Part shown: positions 53,921 through 63,080 of the stretch, piece after piece
Layout: every line of letters starts with the position of its first letter
How positions within the stretch are numbered: the first letter of the stretch is position 1
NCBI GenBank assembly: GCA_038210445.1
Contig: JBBQWQ010000002.1
Coordinates: forward strand, 248,001 to 312,000
DNA: 64,000 bases
Direction of reading: 5' to 3'
Source: JABFRG01 sp038210445
Lineage (GTDB): Bacteria; Myxococcota_A; Polyangia; Polyangiales; Polyangiaceae
Translations under genes and position numbers: made by a program
Notes under the pieces: model-generated
What the model was told of the DNA's origin: nothing
Database searches by the model: none
Seen by the model: the letters and a program-made list of their open reading frames with translations, nothing else

Positions 53921-54601
53921 GTGGCACGGGTTCTCCTCATCGACGACGACGCGCGGCTCCGCGAGCTCCTCACCGGGTACCTCGCGGAGAACGACGTCTC
54001 GGTGCGCGCGGCGGCCGACGGATTGCGAGGCCTCGAGGCCCTGCGCAGTGAGCCCTTCGATGCGGTCATCCTCGACATCATGATGCCGGGCATCGACGGC
54101 CTCGAGGTGCTCCGGCGCATTCGCAAAGACAGCCGCGTGCCGGTGCTCATGCTCACCGCCAAGGGCGACGAGATGGATCGCGTGGTCGGCCTCGAGATCG
54201 GCGCCGACGACTACATCTCGAAGCCCTTCGGTCCCCGCGAGCTCTTGGCCCGCCTGCGCGCGGTGCTGCGCCGGGTTTCGCCGGAGGAGCCGAGCCCCTC
54301 GGTGCGAGAGGGCGAGCTGGCGCTCGATCTGGCGGCGCGCCAGGCGGTCGATTCCGGCGTCGTGCTCGATCTGACCGGGCTCGAGTTCGATCTACTCTCA
54401 GCCCTGGTGCGCCGCGCCGGGCGCGTCGTCACCCGGGAGGCGCTGCTCCGAGAGACCAAGCGGGAAGACGTCTCGGACCGCGCGGTCGATGTTCACATCT
54501 CCCACTTGCGCCAGAAGCTGCAAGACGACCCACCCCGGCGCATCAAGACGGTGCGCGGCGTCGGCTACGTGTTCACGAAGGAAGCGAAGGACCCCAAGTG
54601 A
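53921..54601 (+). CDS. OmpR-family response regulator
   Basis: 226-residue two-domain regulator. The receiver (about 1-115) has DDD at 8-10, Asp52 in VILDIMMPG and Lys in SKPF. The C-terminal winged helix has the OmpR-type recognition region (VDVHISHLRQKLQDDPPRRIKTVRGVGYVF). GTG start. Most similar in layout to CpxR/PhoB-type regulators. Its stop overlaps the kinase start by 4 bp (GTGA). With the Spy-like gene at the head of the operon, envelope or metal stress is the likely stimulus. Confidence 0.95.
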   Translation: MARVLLIDDDARLRELLTGYLAENDVSVRAAADGLRGLEALRSEPFDAVILDIMMPGIDGLEVLRRIRKDSRVPVLMLTAKGDEMDRVVGLEIGADDYISKPFGPRELLARLRAVLRRVSPEEPSPSVREGELALDLAARQAVDSGVVLDLTGLEFDLLSALVRRAGRVVTREALLRETKREDVSDRAVDVHISHLRQKLQDDPPRRIKTVRGVGYVFTKEAKDPK

Positions 54602-55722
54602 GGCCGCGGCGCGCCCCCTGGAGCCGCGAGGAGCGTGATCTGCGAAGAACGCGCGGTCCTTTCGATCACGGGGTTCACCATGACCACGTGCCGCCGTGGC
54701 GCTGGCACGAGATGCCCCGCTCCTTCTGGGTGCGCATCCAGGAGCAGCGGCGCCTGCGCCGGAAGATCTTCTTCTGGTTCGGCATCACCATCTCGCTCAC
54801 CTTCGGCATCGTGTACTGGTCGCACCACTACTTCTCCGAAGGCCTTCGCTGGAAGGTCTCGGCGGGGCTCGGGCTCGTGGTGCTGTGGGCGGTGTCGGGC
54901 AAGATTGCGCGGCACCTGGCCCGGCCCTTCGACGAGCTGGCGCGCGCCGCCGAGGCGCTGGGCCACGGCAACCTGGGTGCGCGGGTGGACCTTCACCAGG
55001 CGCGTCACGCCGAGGCGCGCGTCCTCGGCGAGACCTTCAACGACATGGCGGCGCGCATCGAGAAGCAGCTGCGCGATCAACGGGCGCTGCTCGCCATGGT
55101 GTCGCACGAGCTGCGCACCCCGCTCTCGCGCATTCGGCTCCTCACCGAGATGAGCCGGAGCTCTCAGGAAGACAAGCGGCAGAAGGCGCTGGCCGAGGTC
55201 GACGAGGAAGTAGGCGCCCTCGACGCACTCGTGAGCGATCTACTGGCCAGCTCGCGCATCGACTTTTCAAGCGGCGATCGCCTTGTGCTGCGCGCCGCCG
55301 AGGTGGCCACGCGGGCGGTGGAGACGGCGCGCGTCGACCCCACGGTGCTCGACGTCGAAAGCCCCGCGCTGGCCTTCGCGGGCGACGCCACCCTCGCGGT
55401 GCGCGCGCTGGTGAACCTGCTCGAGAACGCGGTACGGCACGGGGGCCAGGTGGTGGCGCTGCGGGTGTACGCCCACGACGGCGCGGTGGTCTTCGAGGTC
55501 GACGACGACGGTCCGGGCTTCGCTCCCGGCGAGGAGCAGAAGCTCTTTGATGCATTCTACAAGCGTCCCGCCACCGAGGATGCTCGCGAGCGCTCGGTGG
55601 GCCTGGGGCTCACGCTGGTGCGGCGCATCGCCGAAGCCCACGGAGGCCGAGCCTACGCCGAGGCCCGGCCCGGCGGCGGCGCCCGCTTCGGCATCACGTT
55701 TCCTGCGGCCCCGGTCGCCTGA
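54598..55722 (+). CDS. Sensor histidine kinase, short extracytoplasmic loop
   Basis: 374-residue kinase coupled to the OmpR-type regulator. Two membrane helices near 57-74 and 87-104 are separated by only about a dozen residues, so it has almost no extracytoplasmic sensor domain. HAMP follows, then His170 in MVSHELRTPLSRIR, N box NLLENAVRHGG, DDDGPGF and VGLGLTLV. The N-terminal 40 residues are basic and His-rich (DHGVHHDHVPPWRWH). With so small a loop, sensing probably occurs in the membrane or through the Spy-like protein or the 51-residue protein. Confidence 0.93.
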   Translation: MRPRRAPWSREERDLRRTRGPFDHGVHHDHVPPWRWHEMPRSFWVRIQEQRRLRRKIFFWFGITISLTFGIVYWSHHYFSEGLRWKVSAGLGLVVLWAVSGKIARHLARPFDELARAAEALGHGNLGARVDLHQARHAEARVLGETFNDMAARIEKQLRDQRALLAMVSHELRTPLSRIRLLTEMSRSSQEDKRQKALAEVDEEVGALDALVSDLLASSRIDFSSGDRLVLRAAEVATRAVETARVDPTVLDVESPALAFAGDATLAVRALVNLLENAVRHGGQVVALRVYAHDGAVVFEVDDDGPGFAPGEEQKLFDAFYKRPATEDARERSVGLGLTLVRRIAEAHGGRAYAEARPGGGARFGITFPAAPVA

Positions 55723-55725
55723 ATC

Positions 55726-57531
55726 TCAGCGTGTGACGACGATGCGGCCTTTGCCGGCGGCGGCCGATACCCATACGGCCTTGGCGGCGACGTCGTAGTA
55801 GGCGCCTTCGGGCGCGGCGGACCAGGCGTCGCGGGTGGGAAAGACGGTGACGATTGCGCCGTCGATGGCCACCGTGGTGGGCGCCGCCTCCGAGCGAATG
55901 CGGGCGCGGACGGCGCGACGCGACGGCGCGACGGTGAGCGTGGACTCGGCGCCGCTCGACTGGGCGGTGAGCTCCACGGCGGCGTCGTCTTCTTCGCGCA
56001 GGGTGAAGCGCGAGAGCGTGGCGCCGGGATAGGCCAGCACGGTGAGTGCACCCTTCGACCGCTCGTCGCCCAGGCCATTGGCAGCGTCGACCACGTCGAG
56101 CGGCACGATGGCGCCTTCGCGAATGAAGAGCGGAATCTTCCCGATGTCGCCGCCGTCGGTGAAGGGTACCGTGGTGCCGCCTTCGAGGGCGCGGTGGTCG
56201 TAAAAATCGTAGTAGCGGCCGGCGGGCAAGACGACGGTGCGGGCGCCCGTTCCTTCGAGGAGCGGCGCCACCAGGAACGCGCCGCCCAAGTGATAGCGAT
56301 AGTCGCCGGCCCATGCGGCCTCGTCGCCCAGAGGTTCGACCATGGGCGCGCCGCCGGCCAGCGCCGCCGCCTGCGTGCTCACGAAGAACGGCACCAGGGC
56401 CTGGTGCAGCTTGGCCCAGTACTTGTAGGATACAACCACCTCGTCGGCGCGGGCGGGCACGGTCCAGGGGGCGAAGTTGCCGCGCCCGTGCAGCTGCATG
56501 AAGGGCGTCATGGCCGAGGTGGCGGTCCACTTGGCGAAGTTCACCGGATCGAACGGGATCTCCGGACCGGTGAGGTTCTTGTCGTCGTGGTCGAGGTAGC
56601 CGCCGATGTCGCTGCCCACCACCTGGTAGCCGGCCTTGGCGGAGACGAACATCTCCTGGAGCGCGTCGATGAGCCCCACCCAGTCGCGGCGGTTGTCGCC
56701 CATCCAGGCGATGGGCGCGTGCTCTTTCTTGGCGAAGAAGCGACCCTTGAAGTCGTAGCTCTCGTCCCAGCCGCGAACCATGGTGACGAAGTCCTTGCCG
56801 CGCTTGGCCTGTCCGTAGGCCAGGAAGTCTTCGTAGTACTTCTCGGAGTAGGCCTGGTGCGGCACGTCGCCTTGCGCGGTGGTGAGCACGTCCTTCTTCA
56901 CGTAGCTCTCGCCGAAGTCGAGCTTCCAGCCGTCGATGCCCGCCCCCAGCACGCCATCTTGCTGACCGTGCCACCAGGTGCGGGCGCGGGCGTTGAAGAA
57001 GTCGACCGCGGCTCCCCTGCCCTTCCACCAAAAGTACTGGTCGGCGTCGTTGACGAAGTAACCGCAGCGCTCGCCCTCGGCGAAGTTGGGCGAGGCGCCC
57101 ACGTAGGTGTCGCCGCCCGGCTCGAAGTCGAGTCCGGTGCTGTTGACCATGGACGTGATCCACAGCACCACGCGCACCCCGCGACCGTGCATGTCGGCCA
57201 CCAGCTTCGGAAACTCTGGGTAGCGCTTGGGGTTGGCGACGAACGTGTTGTAGTGAGTCTCCCACGGGCTATCGAGCACCACCGCGCCCACCGGGATGTC
57301 GCGCTCCCGAAAGCCGTCGACGAACGCATAGGTGTCGGCGCCGGTGGAGATGTCTTTGCTGATCCACGGCGAGAAGGCCCAGCGCGGCACCACGCGGGTG
57401 GGCGCGGCGAGCGGCGCCTCTTCCGGGTGACAAGGCGCGGCGGCGTCGACCGGCACCGGCGTGCTGCCACTGCTGCTGCAGGCACCGGCCAAGAAAAGAA
57501 GGACACAGGAAGCAGAGCCGCGAAAGCGCAT
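55726..57531 (-). CDS. Glycoside hydrolase family 31 lipoprotein
   Basis: 601-residue exported enzyme (MRFRGSASCVLLFLAGAC, Cys18 lipobox). The GH31 (beta/alpha)8 barrel carries catalytic nucleophile Asp205 in GIDGWKLDFGE and acid/base Asp279 in WMGDNRRDW. GSDIGGY and PFMQLHGRG are further family blocks. Substrate range of GH31 is broad (alpha-glucosides, xylosides, sulfoquinovosides), so specificity is open. The usual N-terminal galactose-mutarotase-like domain appears to be missing or very short, since the barrel begins near residue 50. Stop codon 3 bp from the convergent kinase. No sugar transporter is near. Confidence 0.93.
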   Translation of the reverse strand: MRFRGSASCVLLFLAGACSSSGSTPVPVDAAAPCHPEEAPLAAPTRVVPRWAFSPWISKDISTGADTYAFVDGFRERDIPVGAVVLDSPWETHYNTFVANPKRYPEFPKLVADMHGRGVRVVLWITSMVNSTGLDFEPGGDTYVGASPNFAEGERCGYFVNDADQYFWWKGRGAAVDFFNARARTWWHGQQDGVLGAGIDGWKLDFGESYVKKDVLTTAQGDVPHQAYSEKYYEDFLAYGQAKRGKDFVTMVRGWDESYDFKGRFFAKKEHAPIAWMGDNRRDWVGLIDALQEMFVSAKAGYQVVGSDIGGYLDHDDKNLTGPEIPFDPVNFAKWTATSAMTPFMQLHGRGNFAPWTVPARADEVVVSYKYWAKLHQALVPFFVSTQAAALAGGAPMVEPLGDEAAWAGDYRYHLGGAFLVAPLLEGTGARTVVLPAGRYYDFYDHRALEGGTTVPFTDGGDIGKIPLFIREGAIVPLDVVDAANGLGDERSKGALTVLAYPGATLSRFTLREEDDAAVELTAQSSGAESTLTVAPSRRAVRARIRSEAAPTTVAIDGAIVTVFPTRDAWSAAPEGAYYDVAAKAVWVSAAAGKGRIVVTR

Positions 57532-57623
57532 GGGATTCTCCCTAACATCGTTACGCGGTCACGCAAGCAAACCCGAGTGCCGGCTCCTGCGCGACTGGAA
57601 GGGGTGCTAGGAAGCGTGTCTCG

Positions 57624-58724
57624 ATGTCTCAAGAAGGCTGGCTGAGCGAGTACGACCGCGTCGCCCCCACCCTCGTGGCGCACGGCGAGGCCTTGCGCGG
57701 CGAGCTGGCCCACTGGCTCTCGCTGGAGCCGGCGCTGAAGGTGCACTCGGTGACCATGCGCCTCAAGGCTCGCGACAGCCTGTCGCGCAAGCTCGCGCGC
57801 CCGGACCGCACCTACGGGCGCCTTTGGGACGTGACGGACGTCATCGGGCTCCGCGTCATCACCTACTTCGAAGACGGCGTCGACCGCGTGGGCGAGCTGG
57901 TCGAAGCGCGCCTGCCGGTGGACTTCGTGCACTCCGTCGACAAACGCAGCGATCGCGTTCCCGCCTCGGGCGATCGCAGCAACTTCGGCTATCGCTCGCT
58001 CCACTACGTGTGCCGGCTCCCGGAGATTCCCGGCGACGTTCGCTGCGAAATTCAAGTGCGCACCATGCTGGAGCACGCCTGGGCGGAGATCGAGCACGAC
58101 CTCGGCTACAAATCCGAGGAGGTGGTGCCGGCGGTGGTGCGGCGCCGGCTCCAGCGGCTGGCGGGTCTGCTGGAGCTGGCGGACCAGGAGTTCGGTTCCA
58201 TCCGCCGCGAGCTCGAGGTGTATGCGCGCGACTTGCCTACGCGCATGGCCGAGGCGGGCGACGCGATACCCCTCGATAGGCTCTCGCTGGAAGCGCTCTT
58301 GGCGTGCGAAGAGGCGGAGACCCTGGACCGCGACGTGGCGGCGGAGCTGGGCAAGGAGCTGGGGAGCGAGCCGTTCTTTCCCGATTACTTGCTGAAAATG
58401 CTGAGCGCCGGCGGCATTCACACGGTGGCCGCCGCGCGCGAGGGCCTGGTGCGCCAGCGCGCCGTGATTCGCGGGATGGTGAAGCCCTACTTCGCGTTCG
58501 CCTCGCGCACCTGGAGCCTTTCGCCCGAGAAGATGGACCGCGTCTTCCGCGGCTACGGGCTGTTCTTTTTGGCCCACGTGGCGGTGCTGGGGGCGCCGGC
58601 GCTGGGCATTAACAAGGTGGAGCGCCTGACCCACCTGTACCGGGAGCTCGACTACCCGGACGACGCGGAGTCGGCCCAGCACGTGGCGAGCCGGCTGGTC
58701 GACGCATTTCGCGACGTCGGGTGA
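57624..58724 (+). CDS. RelA/SpoT-type (p)ppGpp synthetase-domain protein
   Basis: 366-residue protein with a RelA/SpoT nucleotidyltransferase domain at about 35-170 and an extra helical C-terminal region of about 195 residues. The catalytic pattern is present: RLKARDSLSRK (Arg46, Lys48), DVIGLRV (Asp72), YRSLHY (His127) and EIQVRTMLEHAWAE (Glu142). No hydrolase domain, TGS or ACT domains exist, so it is a stand-alone synthetase, not RelA or SpoT. Activity as alarmone synthetase or as a toxin of the toxSAS kind cannot be told apart. A TerB-like gene follows 28 bp downstream. Confidence 0.88.
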   Translation: MSQEGWLSEYDRVAPTLVAHGEALRGELAHWLSLEPALKVHSVTMRLKARDSLSRKLARPDRTYGRLWDVTDVIGLRVITYFEDGVDRVGELVEARLPVDFVHSVDKRSDRVPASGDRSNFGYRSLHYVCRLPEIPGDVRCEIQVRTMLEHAWAEIEHDLGYKSEEVVPAVVRRRLQRLAGLLELADQEFGSIRRELEVYARDLPTRMAEAGDAIPLDRLSLEALLACEEAETLDRDVAAELGKELGSEPFFPDYLLKMLSAGGIHTVAAAREGLVRQRAVIRGMVKPYFAFASRTWSLSPEKMDRVFRGYGLFFLAHVAVLGAPALGINKVERLTHLYRELDYPDDAESAQHVASRLVDAFRDVG

Positions 58725-58752
58725 CGCCGATCTCGGCTAACGTGCCGGCGCG

Positions 58753-59130
58753 ATGATGGACCTCGAAGAGCGGCACAAGGTGTGTGAGTTGATCGAAACG
58801 GTGATCGGCGCCGACGGCGTCATCGCCGAGAGCGAGCGCGAGTTCTTGCGGAAGATCGTCCAGAAGTTCGGTCTGCCCGAGCGCGCCGCGACGACGGCGC
58901 ACGGGGAAACGGATTTCGGGCGCGCCACCACGACGCTGCGTGCGCTTCCAGAAGACGCGCGGCCCAGGGTCATGGCGCTCCTGGTGGAGGCTGCGGTGGT
59001 CGATGGCTACGTCGACGCGCAGGAGCGTGTGCTGCTCCTGGCCTCGGCGGCGGCGCTGGGCATCGAAGCCACCGCCCTCGAGGAGCGCATCACCTGGCGC
59101 CTGAAGTCGATGGTCCCGCCTGCGCTCTGA
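58753..59130 (+). CDS. TerB-like protein
   Basis: 125-residue all-helical protein with TerB-type acidic, metal-binding-like segments in both halves (VIGADGVIAESEREFLRKI and AAVVDGYVDAQERVLLL). TerB domains occur in tellurite resistance and in stress or phage-related clusters. No other ter gene is here, so tellurite resistance is not supported. It follows the synthetase gene closely and may be transcribed with it. A second ATG three bases later is equally possible as start. Confidence 0.82.
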   Translation: MMDLEERHKVCELIETVIGADGVIAESEREFLRKIVQKFGLPERAATTAHGETDFGRATTTLRALPEDARPRVMALLVEAAVVDGYVDAQERVLLLASAAALGIEATALEERITWRLKSMVPPAL

Positions 59131-59160
59131 GCGGAACCACGTGTAGAACGCACTTATCTC

Positions 59161-59883
59161 TCAGAACGAGAGCGCGGCGCCCAGGCGGAAGAAGGTTCCA
59201 CGGAAGGCGACCTCACCCAGGTTGGCCGAGGCCACCCGGCCGGTGACCTTGTCTTGGTCGGAGGGCGTGAACTGCCAGTCGCGCGAGGTGGTCCAGCCGT
59301 AGCCCCACTCGCCGGTGGCCCAGAGGCGCGGCGGATGCCGCTCGGGGTTCGAACGCGACGTGAAGAGGAACGCGGCGCCCAGGCTGGCGTCGGCGGCGAA
59401 GACGAAACCCGAGTCGGATATTGCTTGATCGCCGGCGGAGCCGTCTTTGATAGAGGCGGTCATGAAGAGCGGGCCCGGCGCCAACTTGCCGAAGGCGTAG
59501 AGCCACGGCGTGATGTGGTAGCGGGCCTCGAGCGGCACGGTGAAGCGGTGCGCGCCGAGCGACGCCTTCTGACCGCGCGCCTCAGAGGACGACGCGCCAA
59601 GGTCGATGCCCAGGCCTACTGCGAGCGAGAAGCGGTCCTTCACCCAGAAGGTGCGCGAGCCGGCGAAGCTCCAGGCGGCCAGGTAGTCGGTTTTGGCGAA
59701 GGGATCGTACCCGGCGTTGGGAACCCACTGCGAGCGCAGCGAGAGGCTCACCTGGCTGAAACGCTGGAGCGAGCCGAGGCCGGCGGCTGCGGGCGCCTCC
59801 GGCTGGTCTTGCGTCTCTTCCTCGGCCGCGGCCGAGCCCGCCGCGAGAAAGACCGCGAGCGCGATGGCAACTGCTGAGTTCAT
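59161..59883 (-). CDS. Predicted outer-membrane beta-barrel protein
   Basis: 240-residue exported protein. The signal peptide MNSAVAIALAVFLAAGSAAAE is followed by alternating strands (SLSLRSQWVPNAGYDPF, RFSLAVGLGIDLGAS, HRFTVPLEARYHITPWLYAFGKL). The last residue is Phe (LGAALSF), the usual barrel terminus. Probably an 8-10-stranded barrel. Its ATG overlaps the stop of the upstream lipoprotein gene (ATGA). As the last gene of the three-gene lipoprotein operon it may anchor or export the two lipoproteins. Confidence 0.82.
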   Translation of the reverse strand: MNSAVAIALAVFLAAGSAAAEEETQDQPEAPAAAGLGSLQRFSQVSLSLRSQWVPNAGYDPFAKTDYLAAWSFAGSRTFWVKDRFSLAVGLGIDLGASSSEARGQKASLGAHRFTVPLEARYHITPWLYAFGKLAPGPLFMTASIKDGSAGDQAISDSGFVFAADASLGAAFLFTSRSNPERHPPRLWATGEWGYGWTTSRDWQFTPSDQDKVTGRVASANLGEVAFRGTFFRLGAALSF

Positions 59884-61448
59884 AGACCCTCCTGGAGCAA
59901 ACCGAAGAACGAGCGCGCGGTGCGAAGGTCCGGCGCCTCGGCGTCGAGCACCGTGACGCCGGTGGTACCGCGGGTGTCGAGAGCCACCAGCGCCCGACCT
60001 CCGTCGGTGCGTTTGAGATCGAAGACGTCGCGAATGGGCCGCTCGAGGGGCAAGGGCAACGGGGCCAGGTTGCTCACGGGGATCTGCGCGAGGTTGTTGG
60101 TCCCTGGCCCGAAGGCCCAAAGCCGGAGACCGTCGGCCGAGGGCACCACGCGCGCCGTCTGCAGCGTGGTGAGGGGCGAGGCGGTGCGTGACTTGAGGTT
60201 GAGGACGTAGAACCCGGTGCCCGCCGAGGAGAGCACTTTCAGGTCCTGATTCGGCGCCTGCAGGCTGCTCACCTGCGCGGCGCCGCCCGCGATGTTCACC
60301 ACCTCGACGCTGCGGTAGGGCTGGCCGCTGGTGCGCCCGAGGGCCCAGAACGCCACGCTGGTGGTGCTCCCGTAGAGCAGCGCCACGTCGCCGGTGCCGC
60401 CCGGCGCCACCTGGTCGGTCACCAGCGAGACGCGCTGATAGGCGGAAGGTAGGTCGACCGCGGTGGTCACGCTGGTCGCCGGGTCTACCAGCACGGCTTT
60501 CATGGTCTGCGGTACCAGCGCCGCCAGCCGCAGGCCGCCGTCGGTGCGCAGGAACGTGATGTCGGAGGCGATGCCGCCGACGTCGGCCAGGTTCACGAGC
60601 GGGGTAAAGTCGTTGGGCGCGGTGCTCCCGGCGGGGTTCGGCGCCAGCGTCAGCAAGAAGACGTTGCTGTCGTCTGCCATGCGCACCGCGATGCGCGCGT
60701 CGTCGCTCTTGTTGGCTTCGCCGTCGTCGGCCACCACCCCCGCTGGTCTCAGGTTCCGAGTCGAGAGACCATTGGAGAGGCGAACGGTGATCTCCGGCCT
60801 TGCGGGTGTATCTTGCACGTGTTCGAGATCGAGGATCGACACGTCTTGGTCGGTCTCCACCACCAAGAGGTGGCGCTTGCCGCCGGGGAGCGTGAGCTCG
60901 GGTGTGAAGGTGAGGCGCTGCGGGCGCCCGCCGAAGCTGCGCAGGGTGCGGAAGGTGACGGCCTTCTCGGGCGCGGCGGTGAGGTCTACGAATACCAGCT
61001 GGTTGGGGTTCTCGACGAAGGCGCGACCGTCGCCGCCGGGAAAGATGACCGCCCAGCGGCCGGCCGGATCGAGCGCGAGACCGGAGAGCGGCGTAGGCAG
61101 CTCGATGCGGCGCGAGACCTGACTACCGTCGTCGACCACCGTGAGCGAGGGACCCTGATCGTCTTGCTTCTTCTTGGGCACATCGCCGGTGGAGAGCACG
61201 AAGAGGCGCTTCTGGTCGGCCGAGGCCTTCACGTTGACCACGCCCTTGCCCACGCTGACCGAGGTCCGAAGCAGCTCGAGATCGGCGGTAGGGCGCGCCA
61301 GCACCACGCGGTGTGCGCCGTCGTCGACCAGCGCCAGCGAGCCCTCGAGGCCCACCGCAGTGACCGACGTGACCGGAGCGTCCCAGGCCTCCGGGCGCTC
61401 CCCGCAGGCGGCGGCGGCGAGACAAGCGAGTACGAGAATGCGCTTCAT
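59880..61448 (-). CDS. Beta-propeller-like lipoprotein (second of operon)
   Basis: 522 residues with signal peptide MKRILVLACLAAAAC (lipobox AAAC). The mature sequence is a run of short strand repeats with phrases like SADQKRLFVLSTGD and PLSGLALDPAGRWAVIF, typical of YncE-like propellers. No enzyme motif. It is coupled by ATGA to the first lipoprotein (61448/61445) and by ATGA to the barrel gene. The operon appears to be driven by the sigma-54 promoter upstream of the first gene. Confidence 0.82.
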   Translation of the reverse strand: MKRILVLACLAAAACGERPEAWDAPVTSVTAVGLEGSLALVDDGAHRVVLARPTADLELLRTSVSVGKGVVNVKASADQKRLFVLSTGDVPKKKQDDQGPSLTVVDDGSQVSRRIELPTPLSGLALDPAGRWAVIFPGGDGRAFVENPNQLVFVDLTAAPEKAVTFRTLRSFGGRPQRLTFTPELTLPGGKRHLLVVETDQDVSILDLEHVQDTPARPEITVRLSNGLSTRNLRPAGVVADDGEANKSDDARIAVRMADDSNVFLLTLAPNPAGSTAPNDFTPLVNLADVGGIASDITFLRTDGGLRLAALVPQTMKAVLVDPATSVTTAVDLPSAYQRVSLVTDQVAPGGTGDVALLYGSTTSVAFWALGRTSGQPYRSVEVVNIAGGAAQVSSLQAPNQDLKVLSSAGTGFYVLNLKSRTASPLTTLQTARVVPSADGLRLWAFGPGTNNLAQIPVSNLAPLPLPLERPIRDVFDLKRTDGGRALVALDTRGTTGVTVLDAEAPDLRTARSFFGLLQEGL

Positions 61449-63028
61449 GGTTTGCTCCCGTCGACCACGCGCGCGCCCAGCTCGAAGCCGGTGAGCGTGC
61501 GGGCGAGTCCCGTGTCGAGGTCGATGAAGGTGATTCGGCCGTCCGGATGTTCCTGGGCCACGTAGGCGCGCTTGGCGCCGGTGACGATGCCCACCGCGGT
61601 GGGCGGACTGGCCAGGGCGAAGCGGTCGACGGTGAGCTGCGGCAGGCGACCGAGGTAGGCGCCGTAACTGGCGCGCGTGGTGCCGCGTTCGGCGACGATG
61701 ACGCGATCGTTGGTGTCGGCGAAGGCCACCGCGATGGGCGGCGCGAGCGTCTCGACGATCTTGGCAGGGAGCGCGTTCTGCACCGGAACGATGCTGAAGG
61801 CGCCAGGCGAGCCGGTAACCTTGTCGTGCACCACCAGCGCGTGCGAGGCGTCTTTGGAGCTGAACACGCTCAGCACCGGGGCGTACAGGCGCACCGTGCG
61901 GTACGTGGGGGCTCCCAGGAGCGACAGCACCGTGAGTCGCTCCGCGGCCACCGCGTTGGAGTAGAGGAGGCCCGTCCCGCCACCGGGCGAGAGCGCCACC
62001 GAGCCCACGGTCTCGCCGGCGATGGCGATCTGCGTGAACACGGCGGGGCTGGTGACGATGTCGGGCACCGGCAGGATGACCACCGTGGACGTGTCGCGAA
62101 TGACGCCCACCGCGCGCGTGCCGTTGTCGGTGAGGTCGAGATCGGTGACGGCGCCCGGCATGGGAATGGCGGTGCGCACCGCGGTCTCCAGGTTCACCGC
62201 GGTGATCTCGGCGGAGCCATCGCGGCGGATGAGCGCGAGCTTGCCGTTGGGGGTCACTGCCACGTCACGGGTTCCGGGGTCGGTGAGCGGCGTGTCGGAG
62301 ATGGCGACGTTCTTGGTGACCAGCGGCCCTGCGGCGGGCGTGAGATCGACGATGGAGATGCCGTCCTGGGTCACCGCAAAGGCTGCGCCGCCGTTCTCGG
62401 CGAAGGAGACGGACACCGGCCGGTAGCCCACGGCGAGGATGGTGGGCGGCACCTTCTCGGTGAGGTCGAGCACCGCGAGATCCTGATAGCCCTGGGTCTT
62501 GGTGGCATTGGCCACCTTGCGGTAGTCGGTCCAGGCGATAGCCCAGTGGCCGTCGGGCGAGAGGCTCCAGCCGTTGGCCTGGGCGCCCACCCGGAACGTT
62601 TTGGTGGTGATGTTCGCGCCATCGGCCTTGAGCAACGTGGCGTCGCGCGAGAGCACGTTGAGCACGATGGCGGCGTCGGCCTGCCCCGGCACGGTGGCCA
62701 GGAACGTGGGCCCATTGCCGGCCTCGAGGGTCTTCACCTCGAGCGTGGCGGCGTTCACGTACGCCACGCGTCCGCTCTTGGGGTTCGCCACCCAGACGAA
62801 GTTCTTGGTGGCCACCGGCGCTTCGTAGTCCGACTCCACCTCCCGCTCCGGCGGCGGAGGAGCGACGCCGCCATCGGCCGCCGCGCCGGCGCTGGGCGCC
62901 TGTTCGTCGTCGGGTGCAAAGCTGTCGCTCCCCAGGCTGGCGCTCGAGCCGCACCCCGGAAGCGCAACGCTCAAGGCCGTTCCGGTGAGAGCGAGCAAGC
63001 CCGCACCGAATTTTGTCGTAGGTCGCAT
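61445..63028 (-). CDS. Beta-propeller-like lipoprotein (first of operon)
   Basis: 527 residues. Lipobox LPGC closes the signal peptide (GAGLLALTGTALSVALPGC), followed by an acidic/Pro linker and propeller repeats (for example NFVWVANPKSGRVAYVNAATLEVKTL and GWSLSPDGHWAIAWTDY). ATG 63028 is chosen for the GAGAGAGG site upstream; a longer frame upstream to 63097 lacks support. It is the first gene of the operon and lies about 43 nt downstream of the start predicted by the -24/-12 promoter. Function is unknown. Confidence 0.84.
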   Translation of the reverse strand: MRPTTKFGAGLLALTGTALSVALPGCGSSASLGSDSFAPDDEQAPSAGAAADGGVAPPPPEREVESDYEAPVATKNFVWVANPKSGRVAYVNAATLEVKTLEAGNGPTFLATVPGQADAAIVLNVLSRDATLLKADGANITTKTFRVGAQANGWSLSPDGHWAIAWTDYRKVANATKTQGYQDLAVLDLTEKVPPTILAVGYRPVSVSFAENGGAAFAVTQDGISIVDLTPAAGPLVTKNVAISDTPLTDPGTRDVAVTPNGKLALIRRDGSAEITAVNLETAVRTAIPMPGAVTDLDLTDNGTRAVGVIRDTSTVVILPVPDIVTSPAVFTQIAIAGETVGSVALSPGGGTGLLYSNAVAAERLTVLSLLGAPTYRTVRLYAPVLSVFSSKDASHALVVHDKVTGSPGAFSIVPVQNALPAKIVETLAPPIAVAFADTNDRVIVAERGTTRASYGAYLGRLPQLTVDRFALASPPTAVGIVTGAKRAYVAQEHPDGRITFIDLDTGLARTLTGFELGARVVDGSKP

Positions 63029-63080
63029 GGACACCTCTCTCCGCGGTCTCCGTCGTCGGAGCGCTCGCGAAGGGCGCAGC

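Noticed and set aside
59346..59354. GGTTCGAAC resembling a tRNA T-loop
   Set aside because: It lies inside the outer-membrane barrel gene and no acceptor, D or anticodon stems surround it.
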